The notes under the pieces are model-generated. The model did not search any database. It was given only the letters and a program-made list of their open reading frames with translations, and was not told the DNA's origin. Below, one piece after another: positions 1-10,925 of a DNA stretch of 38,215 bases. A program made the translations under genes and the position numbers. Within the stretch, counting starts at the first letter, position 1, and each line of letters opens with the position of its first letter. The stretch is from Methylococcaceae bacterium (GTDB lineage Bacteria > Pseudomonadota > Gammaproteobacteria > Methylococcales > Methylomonadaceae): NCBI GenBank assembly GCA_028748685.1, contig JAJRDU010000266.1, positions 1-38,215 of the forward strand, read 5' to 3'.

Positions 1-1
1 T

Positions 2-262
2 CTTATCATTTACGATCTGTGCGAAAATCAAAAGGGAGTTGATGAAAGAATACTTAGCATTGCACCGGATACGGCTATAACGGAATACGCGTATATAAAA
101 AATGGAAAGCCTCAAACAATTAGAGAGACCATTTATACTAGATTGAGAAACGAGGTTAACCATAGGGCAAATGTCAGTCCCGAGGGTACGAGGAACGAGA
201 TAATTAATAATCGGGATTGCTTTAGGTCGATTGTGTATAGAATCTTACAGGCAGGGGAGTAG
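2..262 (+). CDS. C-terminal part of a HEPN-like protein (5' end outside window)
   Basis: An open frame enters from the left edge and stops with TAG at 260-262, leaving the last 86 residues. The visible part is polar and A+T-richer than the neighbouring genes. It contains the hexapeptide RNEVNH, which fits the Rx4-6H signature of HEPN domains (R, then N, then H after four residues), set in a predicted helix after a TIRETIYTRL segment. HEPN proteins are often RNases in toxin-antitoxin or defence systems, but many are inactive, and the N-terminal part that would decide this is missing. The gene is convergent with proB and ends 41 bp from the proB stop. The reading frame is likely real. The family assignment rests on one short motif. 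Confidence 0.55.
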   Translation, partial: LIIYDLCENQKGVDERILSIAPDTAITEYAYIKNGKPQTIRETIYTRLRNEVNHRANVSPEGTRNEIINNRDCFRSIVYRILQAGE

Positions 263-287
263 GGCGGATAAGCTTGCGCCATCCGCC
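263..287. repeat. Short REP-like hairpin between two convergent genes
   Basis: GGCGGAT (263-269) and ATCCGCC (281-287) are perfect 7-bp arms around an 11-base loop. The hairpin starts one base after the stop of the truncated gene and lies before the proB stop. There is no T-run on either strand, so it resembles a REP-type palindrome more than a classical intrinsic terminator, although it could still separate the two convergent transcripts. Confidence 0.5.
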
Positions 288-303
288 AAAGCCCCAACCA
301 AAA

Positions 304-2628
<2,325 letters not shown>

Positions 2629-2648
2629 ATTCTTGGCAATCCCCTAAA

Positions 2649-2680
2649 CAAAAAAGCCCCGCTGAAGAACGAGGCTTTTC
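2649..2680 (-). terminator. Intrinsic terminator after rpmA
   Basis: Read on the minus strand, GAAAAGCCTCG, a short loop and CGGGGCTTTTTT form a G+C-rich stem with one mismatch, followed by a T-run. It starts 35 bp after the rpmA stop (2715) and so ends or attenuates the rplU-rpmA transcript before obgE. Confidence 0.85.
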
Positions 2681-2714
2681 GTGTCAGATGTGCCGTAAAG
2701 CACAGCCAAGAGAA

Positions 2715-2972
2715 TTACGCTGCAGCGATGCTAACGTATTTGCGGTTTTTGGGGCCTTTTTCTTCAAAAACCACTTTGCCGTCTACAGTCGCGAACAAGG
2801 TATGGTCTTTGCCGATACCTACGTTGGTGCCTGGGTGAAACTGGGTGCCGCGTTGGCGAACCAAAATGTTGCCTGCTTTAACCACTTGACCGCCGAAACG
2901 TTTGACGCCCAGTCGCTGAGCATGAGAGTCGCGGCCGTTACGAGTACTGCCGCCTGCCTTCTTGTGAGCCAT
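2715..2972 (-). CDS. rpmA: 50S ribosomal protein L27
   Basis: L27 is a small basic 50S protein whose N-terminal tail reaches the peptidyl-transferase centre. The 85-residue product begins [16 protein letters not shown], the normal family start, and has the expected length. There is no N-terminal extension of the Firmicutes type that needs Prp cleavage. A GAGGT ribosome site stands 6 bases before the ATG at 2972. It follows rplU by 17 bp in the same operon and is followed by an intrinsic terminator. Confidence 0.98.
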   Translation of the reverse strand: MAHKKAGGSTRNGRDSHAQRLGVKRFGGQVVKAGNILVRQRGTQFHPGTNVGIGKDHTLFATVDGKVVFEEKGPKNRKYVSIAAA

Positions 2973-2989
2973 GATCTAACCTCGTTATG

Positions 2990-3301
2990 TTATGCAGAAA
3001 TGCCAGTGATCTGGACTTCTGTGTAGTATTGACGATGCCCCTGTTGTTTCATGTGGTGCTTACGTCTTCTGAATTTAATGATTCTGACTTTTTTGTGTCT
3101 GCCTTGGGAAACCACGGTCGCAGTGACTTTGCCGCCTTCAACGAAAGGTTGGCCAACTTTTACCGCGTCGCCTGATTGAATCATCAGCACTTTGTCAAAC
3201 TCTACGCTGTCGCCTGCGCCCAACTCAAGTTTTTCGATTTTTAAGGTAGTACCCTCTGCGACTCGATACTGTTTACCACCTGTTTGAATTACCGCATACA
3301 T
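2990..3301 (-). CDS. rplU: 50S ribosomal protein L21
   Basis: L21 binds 23S rRNA next to L20 in the large subunit. The start at 3301 gives [14 protein letters not shown] and 103 residues, exactly the family length. A longer frame from 3319 is open, but a GGAG ribosome site lies inside that extension 9 bases before 3301, which decides the start. It is the first gene of the rplU-rpmA pair. In Escherichia coli the divergent neighbour is ispB. Here ispB is about 4 kb away, beyond the mnmE-rpmH cluster. Confidence 0.98.
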   Translation of the reverse strand: MYAVIQTGGKQYRVAEGTTLKIEKLELGAGDSVEFDKVLMIQSGDAVKVGQPFVEGGKVTATVVSQGRHKKVRIIKFRRRKHHMKQQGHRQYYTEVQITGISA

Positions 3302-3421
3302 CAGCGTAAGCTCCATCAAGCATGATCTGTTAAATGAACAGCGAATTATATTTTTAATCTAGCTTGCAGTCAAATATAAAATTGATTCGCCGAGTGAAAG
3401 TTGCTATGCCGAAGCGTATTG

Positions 3422-4759
3422 TCACTTTCCGATACAGAAACTGGAGAAAATTTCGCCCAGCAGGTCATCGGAACTAAATTCACCGGTGATTTCCGACAGG
3501 CTGTTTTGCGCCTGGCGCAATTCTTCCGCGACCAGTTCGGGTGCTTGGTTTTGCAATTGCGCGCCGGCATTTTCGAGCGCTTGCTGGGCTAGGCTCAGTG
3601 CCTGGATGTGTCTTCGGCGGGCGATGAATACGCTGGCGCCGGTTTCCGTGAAGCCGACGCTTTGTTTGAGATGTTGTTTCAGTAAGTCCATGCCGGTGCC
3701 GGTTTTGATCGACAGATAAATGGCCGTGCCCTGCTCGGATTCGACGATTTTAGGTTGCTCGCCCGACAGGTCGATTTTGTTAAAAATTCGGGTGATATTG
3801 ACGGATGGCGGCAAGCTTTCGATCACGTCGATGCTTTCGGCTTCAGTGCTGTCCAGTAACAGCAACACCTTGTCGGCTTTTTCGATTTCCCGGTGCGCGC
3901 GGCGTATGCCTTCCCGTTCGACGACATTGTCGCTGTCGCGCAATCCAGCCGTGTCGATGATGTGTAGTGGCATGCCGTCGATTTGGATGCGTTCCCGCAG
4001 CACGTCGCGCGTGGTGCCGGCGATGTCAGTGACGATAGCCGCCTCATGTCCGGCCAGCGCATTTAGCAGGCTGGACTTGCCGGCGTTGGGCTTGCCGGCC
4101 AACACCACGGTCATGCCGTCGTGCAACAATCTGCCTTGTTGGGCAGTGGCGTGAATTTTTTGGATTTTATCGTGCAGGTGTTGGATTTTATTGGCAACCA
4201 TGCCATCGCTGAGAAAATCGATTTCTTCATCGACGAAGTCGATCGCGGCTTCGATATAAACCCGCAATTCGATCAATTCGTCTATCAGTTCGTTGATCTG
4301 CTCGGAAAATACACCTTGCATGGATTGCTGGGCCGAGCGCGCGGCTTGCTCTGTGCCGCTGGTGATCAGGTCGGCGATCGCTTCAGCTTGGGCCAGGTCG
4401 ATCTTGTTGTTCAGAAAAGCGCGCTGGCTGAATTCGCCAGGGTTGGCGGGACGTGCGCCCAAAGCTAGAACCCGCCGCAGCAGCATGTCCAGTACCACGC
4501 CGCCGTGGCCTTGCAACTCCAGAATGTCTTCGCCCGTGAACGAGGCTGGGCCTGGGAAGTAAAGCATCAGACCGGAATCGATGATTATGCCGTTATCATC
4601 CAGAAAGCTGGTAAACACGGCATATCGGGGTTTGGGAGGTTTGAGGGAGATGCTCAGGGCAATGTCGTTAACGGCGGGCCCGGAAATTCGGATGATGCCC
4701 ACGCCCCCGTTACCCGGCGGCGTGGCGATGGCGGCTATGGTGTCGCCCGTGTTTATCAT
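3422..4759 (-). CDS. mnmE: tRNA modification GTPase MnmE
   Basis: With MnmG, MnmE makes the cmnm5/nm5 modification on uridine 34 of several tRNAs. The 445-residue product has the N-terminal tetrahydrofolate-binding domain ([20 protein letters not shown] region) and a helical domain. The inserted G domain has [11 protein letters not shown] near residue 223, DIAGTTRD and DTAGLRD. The invariant C-terminal FCIGK, whose cysteine is needed for catalysis, is present. It is the last gene of the rpmH cluster, 6 bp after yidC. Confidence 0.98.
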   Translation of the reverse strand: MINTGDTIAAIATPPGNGGVGIIRISGPAVNDIALSISLKPPKPRYAVFTSFLDDNGIIIDSGLMLYFPGPASFTGEDILELQGHGGVVLDMLLRRVLALGARPANPGEFSQRAFLNNKIDLAQAEAIADLITSGTEQAARSAQQSMQGVFSEQINELIDELIELRVYIEAAIDFVDEEIDFLSDGMVANKIQHLHDKIQKIHATAQQGRLLHDGMTVVLAGKPNAGKSSLLNALAGHEAAIVTDIAGTTRDVLRERIQIDGMPLHIIDTAGLRDSDNVVEREGIRRAHREIEKADKVLLLLDSTEAESIDVIESLPPSVNITRIFNKIDLSGEQPKIVESEQGTAIYLSIKTGTGMDLLKQHLKQSVGFTETGASVFIARRRHIQALSLAQQALENAGAQLQNQAPELVAEELRQAQNSLSEITGEFSSDDLLGEIFSSFCIGK

Positions 4760-4765
4760 CTTGGC

Positions 4766-6475
4766 TTAATGGTGGGCGTGTGAGTCGCCTTCAAGCACGT
4801 GCTTGGTGATATACCACTGCTGGATGATGGACAAGCTGTTGTTGCAGATCCAGTACAGTACCAGGCCGGACGGGAAGAACAGGAAGAATACGGTGAAAAC
4901 GATAGGGAACATTTTCATCACCTGGGCCTGCAATGGATCGATGGGTGCGGGATTCAAACCTTGCTGGATTTTCATGGTGATGCCGTACAGGATTGGCAGC
5001 AGGTAGAAAGGATCTTGCGCGGACAGGTCTTGTATCCACAGCGCGAAGTCAGCCTGGCGCAATTCCACGGTTTCGATCAACACCCAGTACAGCGAGATGA
5101 ACACCGGAATTTGTACCATGATGGGCAAACAGCCACCGAGCGGATTAACCTTCTCGCGCTTGTACATGGCCATCATTTCGGTGTTGAACTTTTGCCTGTC
5201 GTCGGCATAACGCTCTTGCAGTTCCTTCAGGCGCGGCTGAATCTTGCGCATTTTCGCCATGGACTGAAAGCTGGCTTTCGACAGTTTGAAGAACAGCAAT
5301 TTGATGAACAAAGTCACGCCCAGAATCGCCACGCCCCAGTTGTCGACGAAGCCGTGAATTTCGTTCAGCAGCCAGTAGATGGGTTTGGCAATCACGGTCA
5401 GCCAACTGTAGTCGACGGTCAGTTCCAGGCCGGGGGCTAATGCTTCCAATACCGGCTGAATTTTCGGGCCGGCATAGAGTTGGGCGTTGAATACGCCTTC
5501 GCCGTTGGCTTGGATCGTGGTGTCGGGCGAATAAGAGCCGATCACATAACGCGCGTCGTTCAGCGCCTTGGTGTAGAAATGATTTTCCTGATCCGCGGGC
5601 GGAATCCATGCGCTGGCGAAATAATGCTGAATCATCGCGCTCCAGCCGCCTTGCGAGGTGACATTCAGGTTGTCGCCCATGTCTTCGTAATTGATTTTTT
5701 TGTATTTATCCTTGTCGGTATAAACGACGCCGCCGGAAAAGGTTCTGATGAAGTTGTTGCCGCTTTTGTCGCTGTGCTCGATCCTGAGTAACTGGTCGTA
5801 TTGGCGTCCGGTCCAGGGTTTTGGGCTCTGGTTGCTGACTTTATGCTCGAGGCTGATTGCGTAGCTGCCGCGTTTGAAGGTGAAGGTTTTAGTGACGCGT
5901 AGGCCTTGGTCGTTGGTCCAGGTCAGAGGGATGCTTAGTTGCTCCTGCCCTTCCTGCAATACGTAAGCGGTTTTTTCGGCGCTAAAGGTGGCGTGATGAT
6001 CGGGGCCAGCCGCCGAGTTGTCACTGGCGACCAAACCGCTTTGCGCCAAAAACAGGTTTTCCGGGCTGTTATCGAACAGGCGAATCGGCGATAGGTTTTT
6101 CTCCGGCGCGTCCATGCCGATCAGGGCGTAGGCTTTATCAACAACAGTGTTTACTTTTTCGTGAGCGTATTGCAGCAGGTCGAGGTTGCGTAGCGTGCCG
6201 CCTTGGGTGTCTATTTCCAGTGCAAAAACGTCGGTTTTGACGGTAATGATTTTATCGGTCGGCGCTGCGGCTACGGGCGTTGCGTTGCTGCCCGATTGGC
6301 TTGCGGATGGCTGGGATGGGGCGGTGGCGGTCCCTTTATCGCTGTTACCGGCAACAGTAGGTTTGTCGGAAATGAATGCCTGCGGTTTGGGGCCATAATC
6401 AATCTGCCATGATTCCCAAAGCATATAGGAAATCATCAACATCGCCATGACAAGTACAAATCTAATGTTATCCAT
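4766..6475 (-). CDS. yidC: Membrane protein insertase YidC
   Basis: YidC inserts and folds inner-membrane proteins, alone or with SecYEG. The 569-residue product starts with an N-terminal transmembrane helix (MDNIRFVLVMAMLMISYMLW). A Ser/Ala/Gln-rich linker and a large periplasmic beta domain follow. The conserved membrane core lies from about residue 355, with five predicted helices and the cytoplasmic KMRKIQPRLKELQERY hairpin. The length is close to that of the E. coli protein (548). It sits 2 bp after yidD and 6 bp before mnmE, the canonical order. Confidence 0.98.
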   Translation of the reverse strand: MDNIRFVLVMAMLMISYMLWESWQIDYGPKPQAFISDKPTVAGNSDKGTATAPSQPSASQSGSNATPVAAAPTDKIITVKTDVFALEIDTQGGTLRNLDLLQYAHEKVNTVVDKAYALIGMDAPEKNLSPIRLFDNSPENLFLAQSGLVASDNSAAGPDHHATFSAEKTAYVLQEGQEQLSIPLTWTNDQGLRVTKTFTFKRGSYAISLEHKVSNQSPKPWTGRQYDQLLRIEHSDKSGNNFIRTFSGGVVYTDKDKYKKINYEDMGDNLNVTSQGGWSAMIQHYFASAWIPPADQENHFYTKALNDARYVIGSYSPDTTIQANGEGVFNAQLYAGPKIQPVLEALAPGLELTVDYSWLTVIAKPIYWLLNEIHGFVDNWGVAILGVTLFIKLLFFKLSKASFQSMAKMRKIQPRLKELQERYADDRQKFNTEMMAMYKREKVNPLGGCLPIMVQIPVFISLYWVLIETVELRQADFALWIQDLSAQDPFYLLPILYGITMKIQQGLNPAPIDPLQAQVMKMFPIVFTVFFLFFPSGLVLYWICNNSLSIIQQWYITKHVLEGDSHAHH

Positions 6476-6477
6476 TG

Positions 6478-6702
6478 TTATTTACTCAATTTTTCTGGAA
6501 CAGGGTCAATGCCGCCCTCGTGAAACGGGTGGCATTTTAATAATCGGCGAAGCGTGAGGTAGGAGCCTTTGGCGGCACCATGCAACTGGATTGCCTCCAA
6601 GCCATAACTTGAGCAACTGGGATAAAACCGGCAATGCGGCCCCAGCAACGGACTTATGAAATATTTGTAAGCCTTAATCAGGGCTATCAGCAGGAGCCGC
6701 AT
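6478..6702 (-). CDS. yidD: Membrane protein insertion efficiency factor YidD
   Basis: YidD is a small inner-membrane-associated protein that helps YidC-dependent insertion. The 74-residue product has the family core [14 protein letters not shown] followed by [16 protein letters not shown] with its three cysteines, and ends in a short basic tail. It overlaps the end of rnpA by 16 bp and ends 2 bp before yidC, which implies coupled translation. Confidence 0.96.
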   Translation of the reverse strand: MRLLLIALIKAYKYFISPLLGPHCRFYPSCSSYGLEAIQLHGAAKGSYLTLRRLLKCHPFHEGGIDPVPEKLSK

Positions 6703-7052
6703 CGATCTACCAGTTTAAGCCAATGCCTTTCCAATGACTTCCTCAAAACCAACGAGGGTGCACTTGCTGCGTCCCCCCGTGCCAATACAACAATATCAAT
6801 GTTGACGATATGCTGCCGATGCAGTCTAAAGCTTTCCCTGGCAGTCCTTTTTATGCGATTCCTTGCGACTGCTTTTTTTATTGTTTTTTTTGCGATCGCC
6901 AGTCCCAACCGAGGGTTCGGCAAATGATTGGGGGTCGCTAACACCGTAAAATATTTGTCTATTGACTTTACGGGGTTGGTAAATACATTTTTATAATCAG
7001 CGGGCGTCCCTAGCCGAAACTGAACAGGAAAGCCGAAGTTTTCCGCCGACAA
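6687..7052 (-). CDS. rnpA: Ribonuclease P protein component
   Basis: RnpA is the protein subunit that binds the leader of precursor tRNAs beside the catalytic RNA. The 121-residue product has [21 protein letters not shown], with the RNRxKR signature, followed by TARESFR. The predicted start is TTG at 7052, immediately after the rpmH stop codon, with no clear ribosome site. Translation is therefore probably coupled to rpmH, as is usual for this pair. Its end overlaps yidD. Confidence 0.95.
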   Translation of the reverse strand: MSAENFGFPVQFRLGTPADYKNVFTNPVKSIDKYFTVLATPNHLPNPRLGLAIAKKTIKKAVARNRIKRTARESFRLHRQHIVNIDIVVLARGDAASAPSLVLRKSLERHWLKLVDRCGSC

Positions 7053-7187
7053 TTAAACCGTCAACGAGGCGCGGCCTTTGGCTCTGCGCGCATTGATGAC
7101 TTTGCGGCCGCCGACTGTAGCCATTCTGGCACGGAAACCGTGAGTTCTGGCGCGTTTGATTTTGCTGGGTTGGTATGTTCTTTTCAT
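7053..7187 (-). CDS. rpmH: 50S ribosomal protein L34
   Basis: This gene encodes 44 residues starting [18 protein letters not shown] and ending KGRASLTV, a complete, highly basic L34. The ATG is at 7187 and the TAA occupies 7053-7055, directly abutting the rnpA start. It heads the rpmH-rnpA-yidD-yidC-mnmE cluster and has a strong promoter 43-72 bp upstream. The usual divergent neighbour dnaA is absent. An ispB gene is there instead. Confidence 0.98.
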   Translation of the reverse strand: MKRTYQPSKIKRARTHGFRARMATVGGRKVINARRAKGRASLTV

Positions 7188-7229
7188 GATGCTACTGCCT
7201 GTTTGAGAAACGGATAAAAAAGGCTGCGG

Positions 7230-7259
7230 ATAATACGTGAAGTGTGGCTAGGCTGTCAA
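7230..7259 (-). promoter_or_regulatory. Sigma-70 promoter of the rpmH cluster
   Basis: On the minus strand a consensus TTGACA (-35, 7254-7259) is followed by an 18-base spacer and TATTAT (-10, 7230-7235). Transcription would start near 7223, about 35 bases before the rpmH ATG. Confidence 0.8.
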
Positions 7260-7419
7260 TTTCAGGTGCTTATCAAAAGTCTGGATTCTGGTGTGGATGC
7301 CTGAAATTTGGGCTATGTTCCTAGGCATTAGGTTTGCGGGTGACAATACTTGCCATGGGTTTGCGTAAAAATATTCAGCATGGCGACTAACAACTGAACA
7401 GCTTGATGCGTGAGCGCTA

Positions 7420-7448
7420 TTGACACTGTTCGCTATTATTCATAGCAT
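7420..7448 (+). promoter_or_regulatory. Sigma-70 promoter of ispB
   Basis: A perfect TTGACA (7420-7425), a 17-base spacer and TAGCAT (7443-7448) form a good sigma-70 promoter. The TTG and ATG codons at 7420 and 7447, which would extend the ispB frame, lie inside the promoter and cannot be in the mRNA. This fixes the ispB start further downstream. Confidence 0.75.
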
Positions 7449-7500
7449 GGCGGGCTATTTAATTCTACGCTATGTGCTACCGAACTTCAGAATAATACCC

Positions 7501-8505
7501 ATGATAGCCAATGATTCAGCGACAGCTTCGGTAACCATCGATTTCGATTCCATCAAAAATTTAACCGTCACGGAAACGCAGGCTGTCGATCAGCTGATTC
7601 TCAACGAGTTAAGTTCGGACGTGGTGTTGATCAATCAAATCGGCCATTACATCATCGGTAATGGCGGCAAGCGATTGCGGCCGATGTTGCTGTTACTGGC
7701 GGCCAAGGCACTCGGCAAGGTTGACGACCATCATTTGATCATGGCGGCGGTGATCGAATTCATTCATACCGCCACGCTGCTGCATGACGATGTGGTTGAT
7801 GAATCCGTGTTGCGCCGTGGCAAGGAATCGGCCAACGCGGTCTGGGGCAATGCCGCCAGCGTTCTGGTTGGCGACTATCTCTATTCCAGTGCTTTCGAAA
7901 TGATGGTGCGCACCAACAATATGCGGGTGATGGAAATTCTGTCCAAGACCACCACCGCGATTGCCGAAGGTGAGGTATTGCAGCTATTGAACTGCAATAA
8001 TCCCGATACCACCGAGGAAAAATATCTGGAAGTCATCGCCCGCAAGACCGCGATCCTGTTCAGTACCGCGACGCGGCTGGCTGCGGTGATCGCCGGCGCC
8101 GATACGGCGACCGAAGCCGCTTTGGCAATCTATGGCCAACAACTGGGCGTGGCCTTTCAGCTGATCGACGATGCGCTGGATTACAAAGCCAGTACCGAAG
8201 ATTTGGGTAAAAACCTCGGCGACGATCTGGCGGAAGGCAAGCCGACTCTGCCCTTGATTCATGCGATTCAGCACGGCAACGAGCAACAGGCGAAGATCGT
8301 CATCGATGCGATTCGCCAAGGTTCGCGCGAAGCGTTTAACGATGTGTATGCGGTGGTTAAAGCCACTCAGGCCATCGAGTACACCGAGCAGTGCGCCGAC
8401 CGCGCCGCGGCAAAAGCCATTGACTCTCTACAATGCTTGCCGGATTCCGAATACAAACAGGCGCTGGAAACCTTGGCGCGCTTCTCGGTGCAGCGGGATC
8501 ATTAA
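7501..8505 (+). CDS. ispB: All-trans polyprenyl (octaprenyl) diphosphate synthase
   Basis: This enzyme condenses isopentenyl diphosphate units into the long prenyl chain of ubiquinone. From ATG 7501 the product has 334 residues, close to E. coli IspB (323). The GGKRLRP substrate motif, the first aspartate-rich motif DDVVD (about residues 96-100) and the second DDALD (about 223-227) are intact. The frame is open further upstream, but those starts overlap the promoter. In many gammaproteobacteria ispB is divergent from rplU. Here it is divergent from rpmH. The chain length of the product cannot be read safely from sequence alone. Confidence 0.93.
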   Translation: MIANDSATASVTIDFDSIKNLTVTETQAVDQLILNELSSDVVLINQIGHYIIGNGGKRLRPMLLLLAAKALGKVDDHHLIMAAVIEFIHTATLLHDDVVDESVLRRGKESANAVWGNAASVLVGDYLYSSAFEMMVRTNNMRVMEILSKTTTAIAEGEVLQLLNCNNPDTTEEKYLEVIARKTAILFSTATRLAAVIAGADTATEAALAIYGQQLGVAFQLIDDALDYKASTEDLGKNLGDDLAEGKPTLPLIHAIQHGNEQQAKIVIDAIRQGSREAFNDVYAVVKATQAIEYTEQCADRAAAKAIDSLQCLPDSEYKQALETLARFSVQRDH

Positions 8506-8569
8506 TGGGGACTAGGATGTCTAAAGCCACTTCCCACTATCTACTCTCTACTTTCCATTCTCTCAAAAA

Positions 8570-8974
8570 CTATTCCTCTTCCAGCAATGCACTCAATTGC
8601 TGGATGTTTTCGACCATCTTCGTATAGCACTTGTCGATTTTATCCAGCAATTGCTGTAAAAATTCGCCAATGTCGCTGTCGGCTTGATTTTGCAGTTCGG
8701 CAAAAAAGCGGTCTTCCAGCGCGCTGATCGCGTCGATGTCGACAATCTCGTCCAACTGAGCCAATGTCTCGGCGTCGGCAATGCCCTCACTAAAATTTGC
8801 CTTCTTTAGTTTTGATGTCTCCAATCTTAACGCTTCGCAGGCCTTTGAAACCTGATTCGCCATTCGCCGTATTTCGCTCAATAGCTCTAAATCGGCGCTG
8901 AGCACGGCAAGTTCGCTCGCCGACTGCTCGATTTCGGCCAATAACTGCTTGAAACGTTTTTTGATGGATTTCAT
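8570..8974 (-). CDS. Small coiled-coil protein downstream of recD
   Basis: The 134-residue product is unrecognised. It is strongly acidic and almost entirely helical with heptad-like leucines (KRFKQLLAEIEQSASELA, LDKIDKCYTKMVENIQQL). It has no signal peptide, membrane segment or cysteine motif, so it is probably a cytoplasmic coiled-coil protein. The ATG at 8974 lies 6 bp after the recD stop, in the same direction, so the two are co-transcribed. This could mean an accessory role in recombination or DNA repair, but proximity is the only evidence. Confidence 0.75.
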   Translation of the reverse strand: MKSIKKRFKQLLAEIEQSASELAVLSADLELLSEIRRMANQVSKACEALRLETSKLKKANFSEGIADAETLAQLDEIVDIDAISALEDRFFAELQNQADSDIGEFLQQLLDKIDKCYTKMVENIQQLSALLEEE

Positions 8975-8980
8975 AGACGA

Positions 8981-10663
8981 TTACTCGTTGTTAAGGGCCA
9001 GTAGTTTGTCGGCGAGTCCGCTGTCTCGCTGCACTTTATGGGCGATGCTGGCCAGGAAGGCGGCAAGATCGGCGGCGATTTTGACTTGGGCTTTCGCGCG
9101 GGTGACCGCCGTGTACAACAGCTCCTTGCTGAGCACCGGGTTAATCCGTTCCGGCAACATGATCAACACTCGCTCGAATTCCGAACCCTGGCTCTTGTGT
9201 ATCGTCATCGCAAACACCGTTTCGCAAGCCAGTACGCGGGCCGGCAGCAGTTTCTTGACGCTGCCGTCGCCGCGTAAAAAGAACACCCGCAACTGGCCGT
9301 CGCTTTCGGCATCCGCCATACACAAGCCGATATCGCCGTTGTAAAGCTGAATGCCGGGATTATTGGCCGTGATCATCACCGGCCGGCCTGGATACCATAG
9401 TCCGCCTGGCCTTATTTTGTTGCGTCTGCACAGTTCCTGTTCGACGCGGTGATTGATGTCCGATACCGAGTTTGGACCGCGTAGATTCGAACACAACACC
9501 TGAAAACGATTGAAAGCCGCAAACACGTCTGGAAAATCGGCGCCGCTATTCATTAACGCCAGGTAATCGAGGTAATGTTCGACGCTAAAATCGACCGGAT
9601 CGGCTGTCAGCAACGACGCGTCGGCAGCAGGGTTTTGCAGCAACTGCCAAGCCTGTTCTCCCAGCTGTTGATTGACCGCATCCGCCAATGTCTTGATATC
9701 GCCCTGGAAACGATGCGATCTCAACAATTCCACGGTTTGCCGTGGCAGGCCCAGGGTCAAGTCCGCCAGTACCGCGCCGGATTCGACCGACGCCAGCTGG
9801 TCTTTATCTCCCAGCAAAATAAGCCGTGCGCCCGGCTTCAACGCGTCGACCAATTTGCTCATTAGCGCCAGATCGACCATCGAGGTTTCGTCGACAACCA
9901 GCAGATCGTAAGGCAGGGGCTGATCGGCGCAATGCCTGAAATAAGGGGAGGGCGGCCGCGCGCCCAACAGGCTATGCAGGGTAGTAACTTTCTCCGGGAT
10001 ACGGTTCTTGATATCTTGCGAGCAAGGCAAGCCGTCCTTGTTGATGGCAATCGCTTCCTGCAGGCGCATCGCGGCCTTGCCGGTCGGTGCCGCCAAGGCG
10101 ATATGCAAGGATTGTTCGGCGATTTCCTGCAGCAAGGCCAGGATTTTGACCACCGTAGTGGTCTTGCCGGTGCCGGGGCCGCCGGTGATGATGGTCAAGG
10201 CCTGCGTGGCCGCACTTTGGGCTGCCCGTCTTTGCCAGTCGACGCCGCCGTCATTGCTGGTAAAGTAGCGATTCAAAAATTCATCAAGTCGCGCGGTGGC
10301 AAAATGCCGATCACACAGCGCCGAAAGCTGTTCGGCCAGGCGCTGTTCGTACCGCCAGTAGCGGTGCAGGTAAAGTCGGCTGTTTTCAATCACCAGTGGC
10401 ATGACCCGTTCGCCGCCGGTAGTCAGCCCGGATGATTCCACCAACGCCAAATCCTCCGTGGCCAGCGACACGCAGCTGTGTCCAGCCGCTTGCCGAGCCG
10501 ACAATTGCATCAACAACCTCTCGAAACGGGATTTACGTTCGCCGCTCAATGGGCAACGCTCGCTTAAAAACCGGGCAAAACCGATATCGAGACGGCTGAA
10601 TGGTTGTTCGTCATGCGTTACCAAAATCTGTTTCCCGTTAATTGAAATTTGATCGTTTATCAT
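8981..10663 (-). CDS. recD: Exodeoxyribonuclease V alpha subunit (RecD helicase)
   Basis: RecD is the 5'-3' superfamily 1 helicase of RecBCD, which processes double-strand breaks before RecA loading. The 560-residue product is somewhat shorter than in E. coli (608). It has a helical N-terminal domain, Walker A GGPGTGKTTT (residues 161-170), Walker B with VVDETSMVD (about 257-265), and the C-terminal motifs MTIHKSQGSEF and LLYTAVTRA. The length and N-terminal domain fit RecBCD-type RecD rather than RecD2. recB and recC are not adjacent in this window, and the upstream neighbour arsM is divergent. A small coiled-coil gene follows 6 bp downstream. Confidence 0.92.
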   Translation of the reverse strand: MINDQISINGKQILVTHDEQPFSRLDIGFARFLSERCPLSGERKSRFERLLMQLSARQAAGHSCVSLATEDLALVESSGLTTGGERVMPLVIENSRLYLHRYWRYEQRLAEQLSALCDRHFATARLDEFLNRYFTSNDGGVDWQRRAAQSAATQALTIITGGPGTGKTTTVVKILALLQEIAEQSLHIALAAPTGKAAMRLQEAIAINKDGLPCSQDIKNRIPEKVTTLHSLLGARPPSPYFRHCADQPLPYDLLVVDETSMVDLALMSKLVDALKPGARLILLGDKDQLASVESGAVLADLTLGLPRQTVELLRSHRFQGDIKTLADAVNQQLGEQAWQLLQNPAADASLLTADPVDFSVEHYLDYLALMNSGADFPDVFAAFNRFQVLCSNLRGPNSVSDINHRVEQELCRRNKIRPGGLWYPGRPVMITANNPGIQLYNGDIGLCMADAESDGQLRVFFLRGDGSVKKLLPARVLACETVFAMTIHKSQGSEFERVLIMLPERINPVLSKELLYTAVTRAKAQVKIAADLAAFLASIAHKVQRDSGLADKLLALNNE

Positions 10664-10925
10664 ACCAAGACTAAGGTCGAGTGAGGCGGCCGTGAGAAAA
10701 TCCGCTTGGTTGGAGTTCTAATAAACTTGTAAGGGTTTATCCACCATAAACGACTCATCGGTATTTCGTGGAACGGCCAGGAGAAATGATGGTCATCAGC
10801 TCTCCATTACCATCCGTTTTTCCGGCCCATGCCAACGACGCCTTAAAAACGGTTGGAGAGCTTGTAGGGCAGGGATTTATCAATATTACGGTATCCATAA
10901 ATAATTAAAATCACCGAGGAAAGCC
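10664..10925. other. Divergent recD/arsM intergenic region
   Basis: This 262-bp region must hold both promoters. It contains a perfect GTTTAT-CCACC-ATAAAC inverted repeat (10735-10751) whose left part includes TTATCCACC, one base from the DnaA-box consensus. Only a single box is present, so this is not an origin. No ArsR-like regulator gene is next to it. No convincing -35/-10 pair for arsM was seen. Confidence 0.4.

Noticed and set aside
7188-7500. Chromosomal origin upstream of rpmH.
   Set aside because: No DnaA-box cluster or A+T-rich unwinding tract is visible and dnaA/dnaN are absent. The TTATCCACC at 10737 is a single imperfect box.
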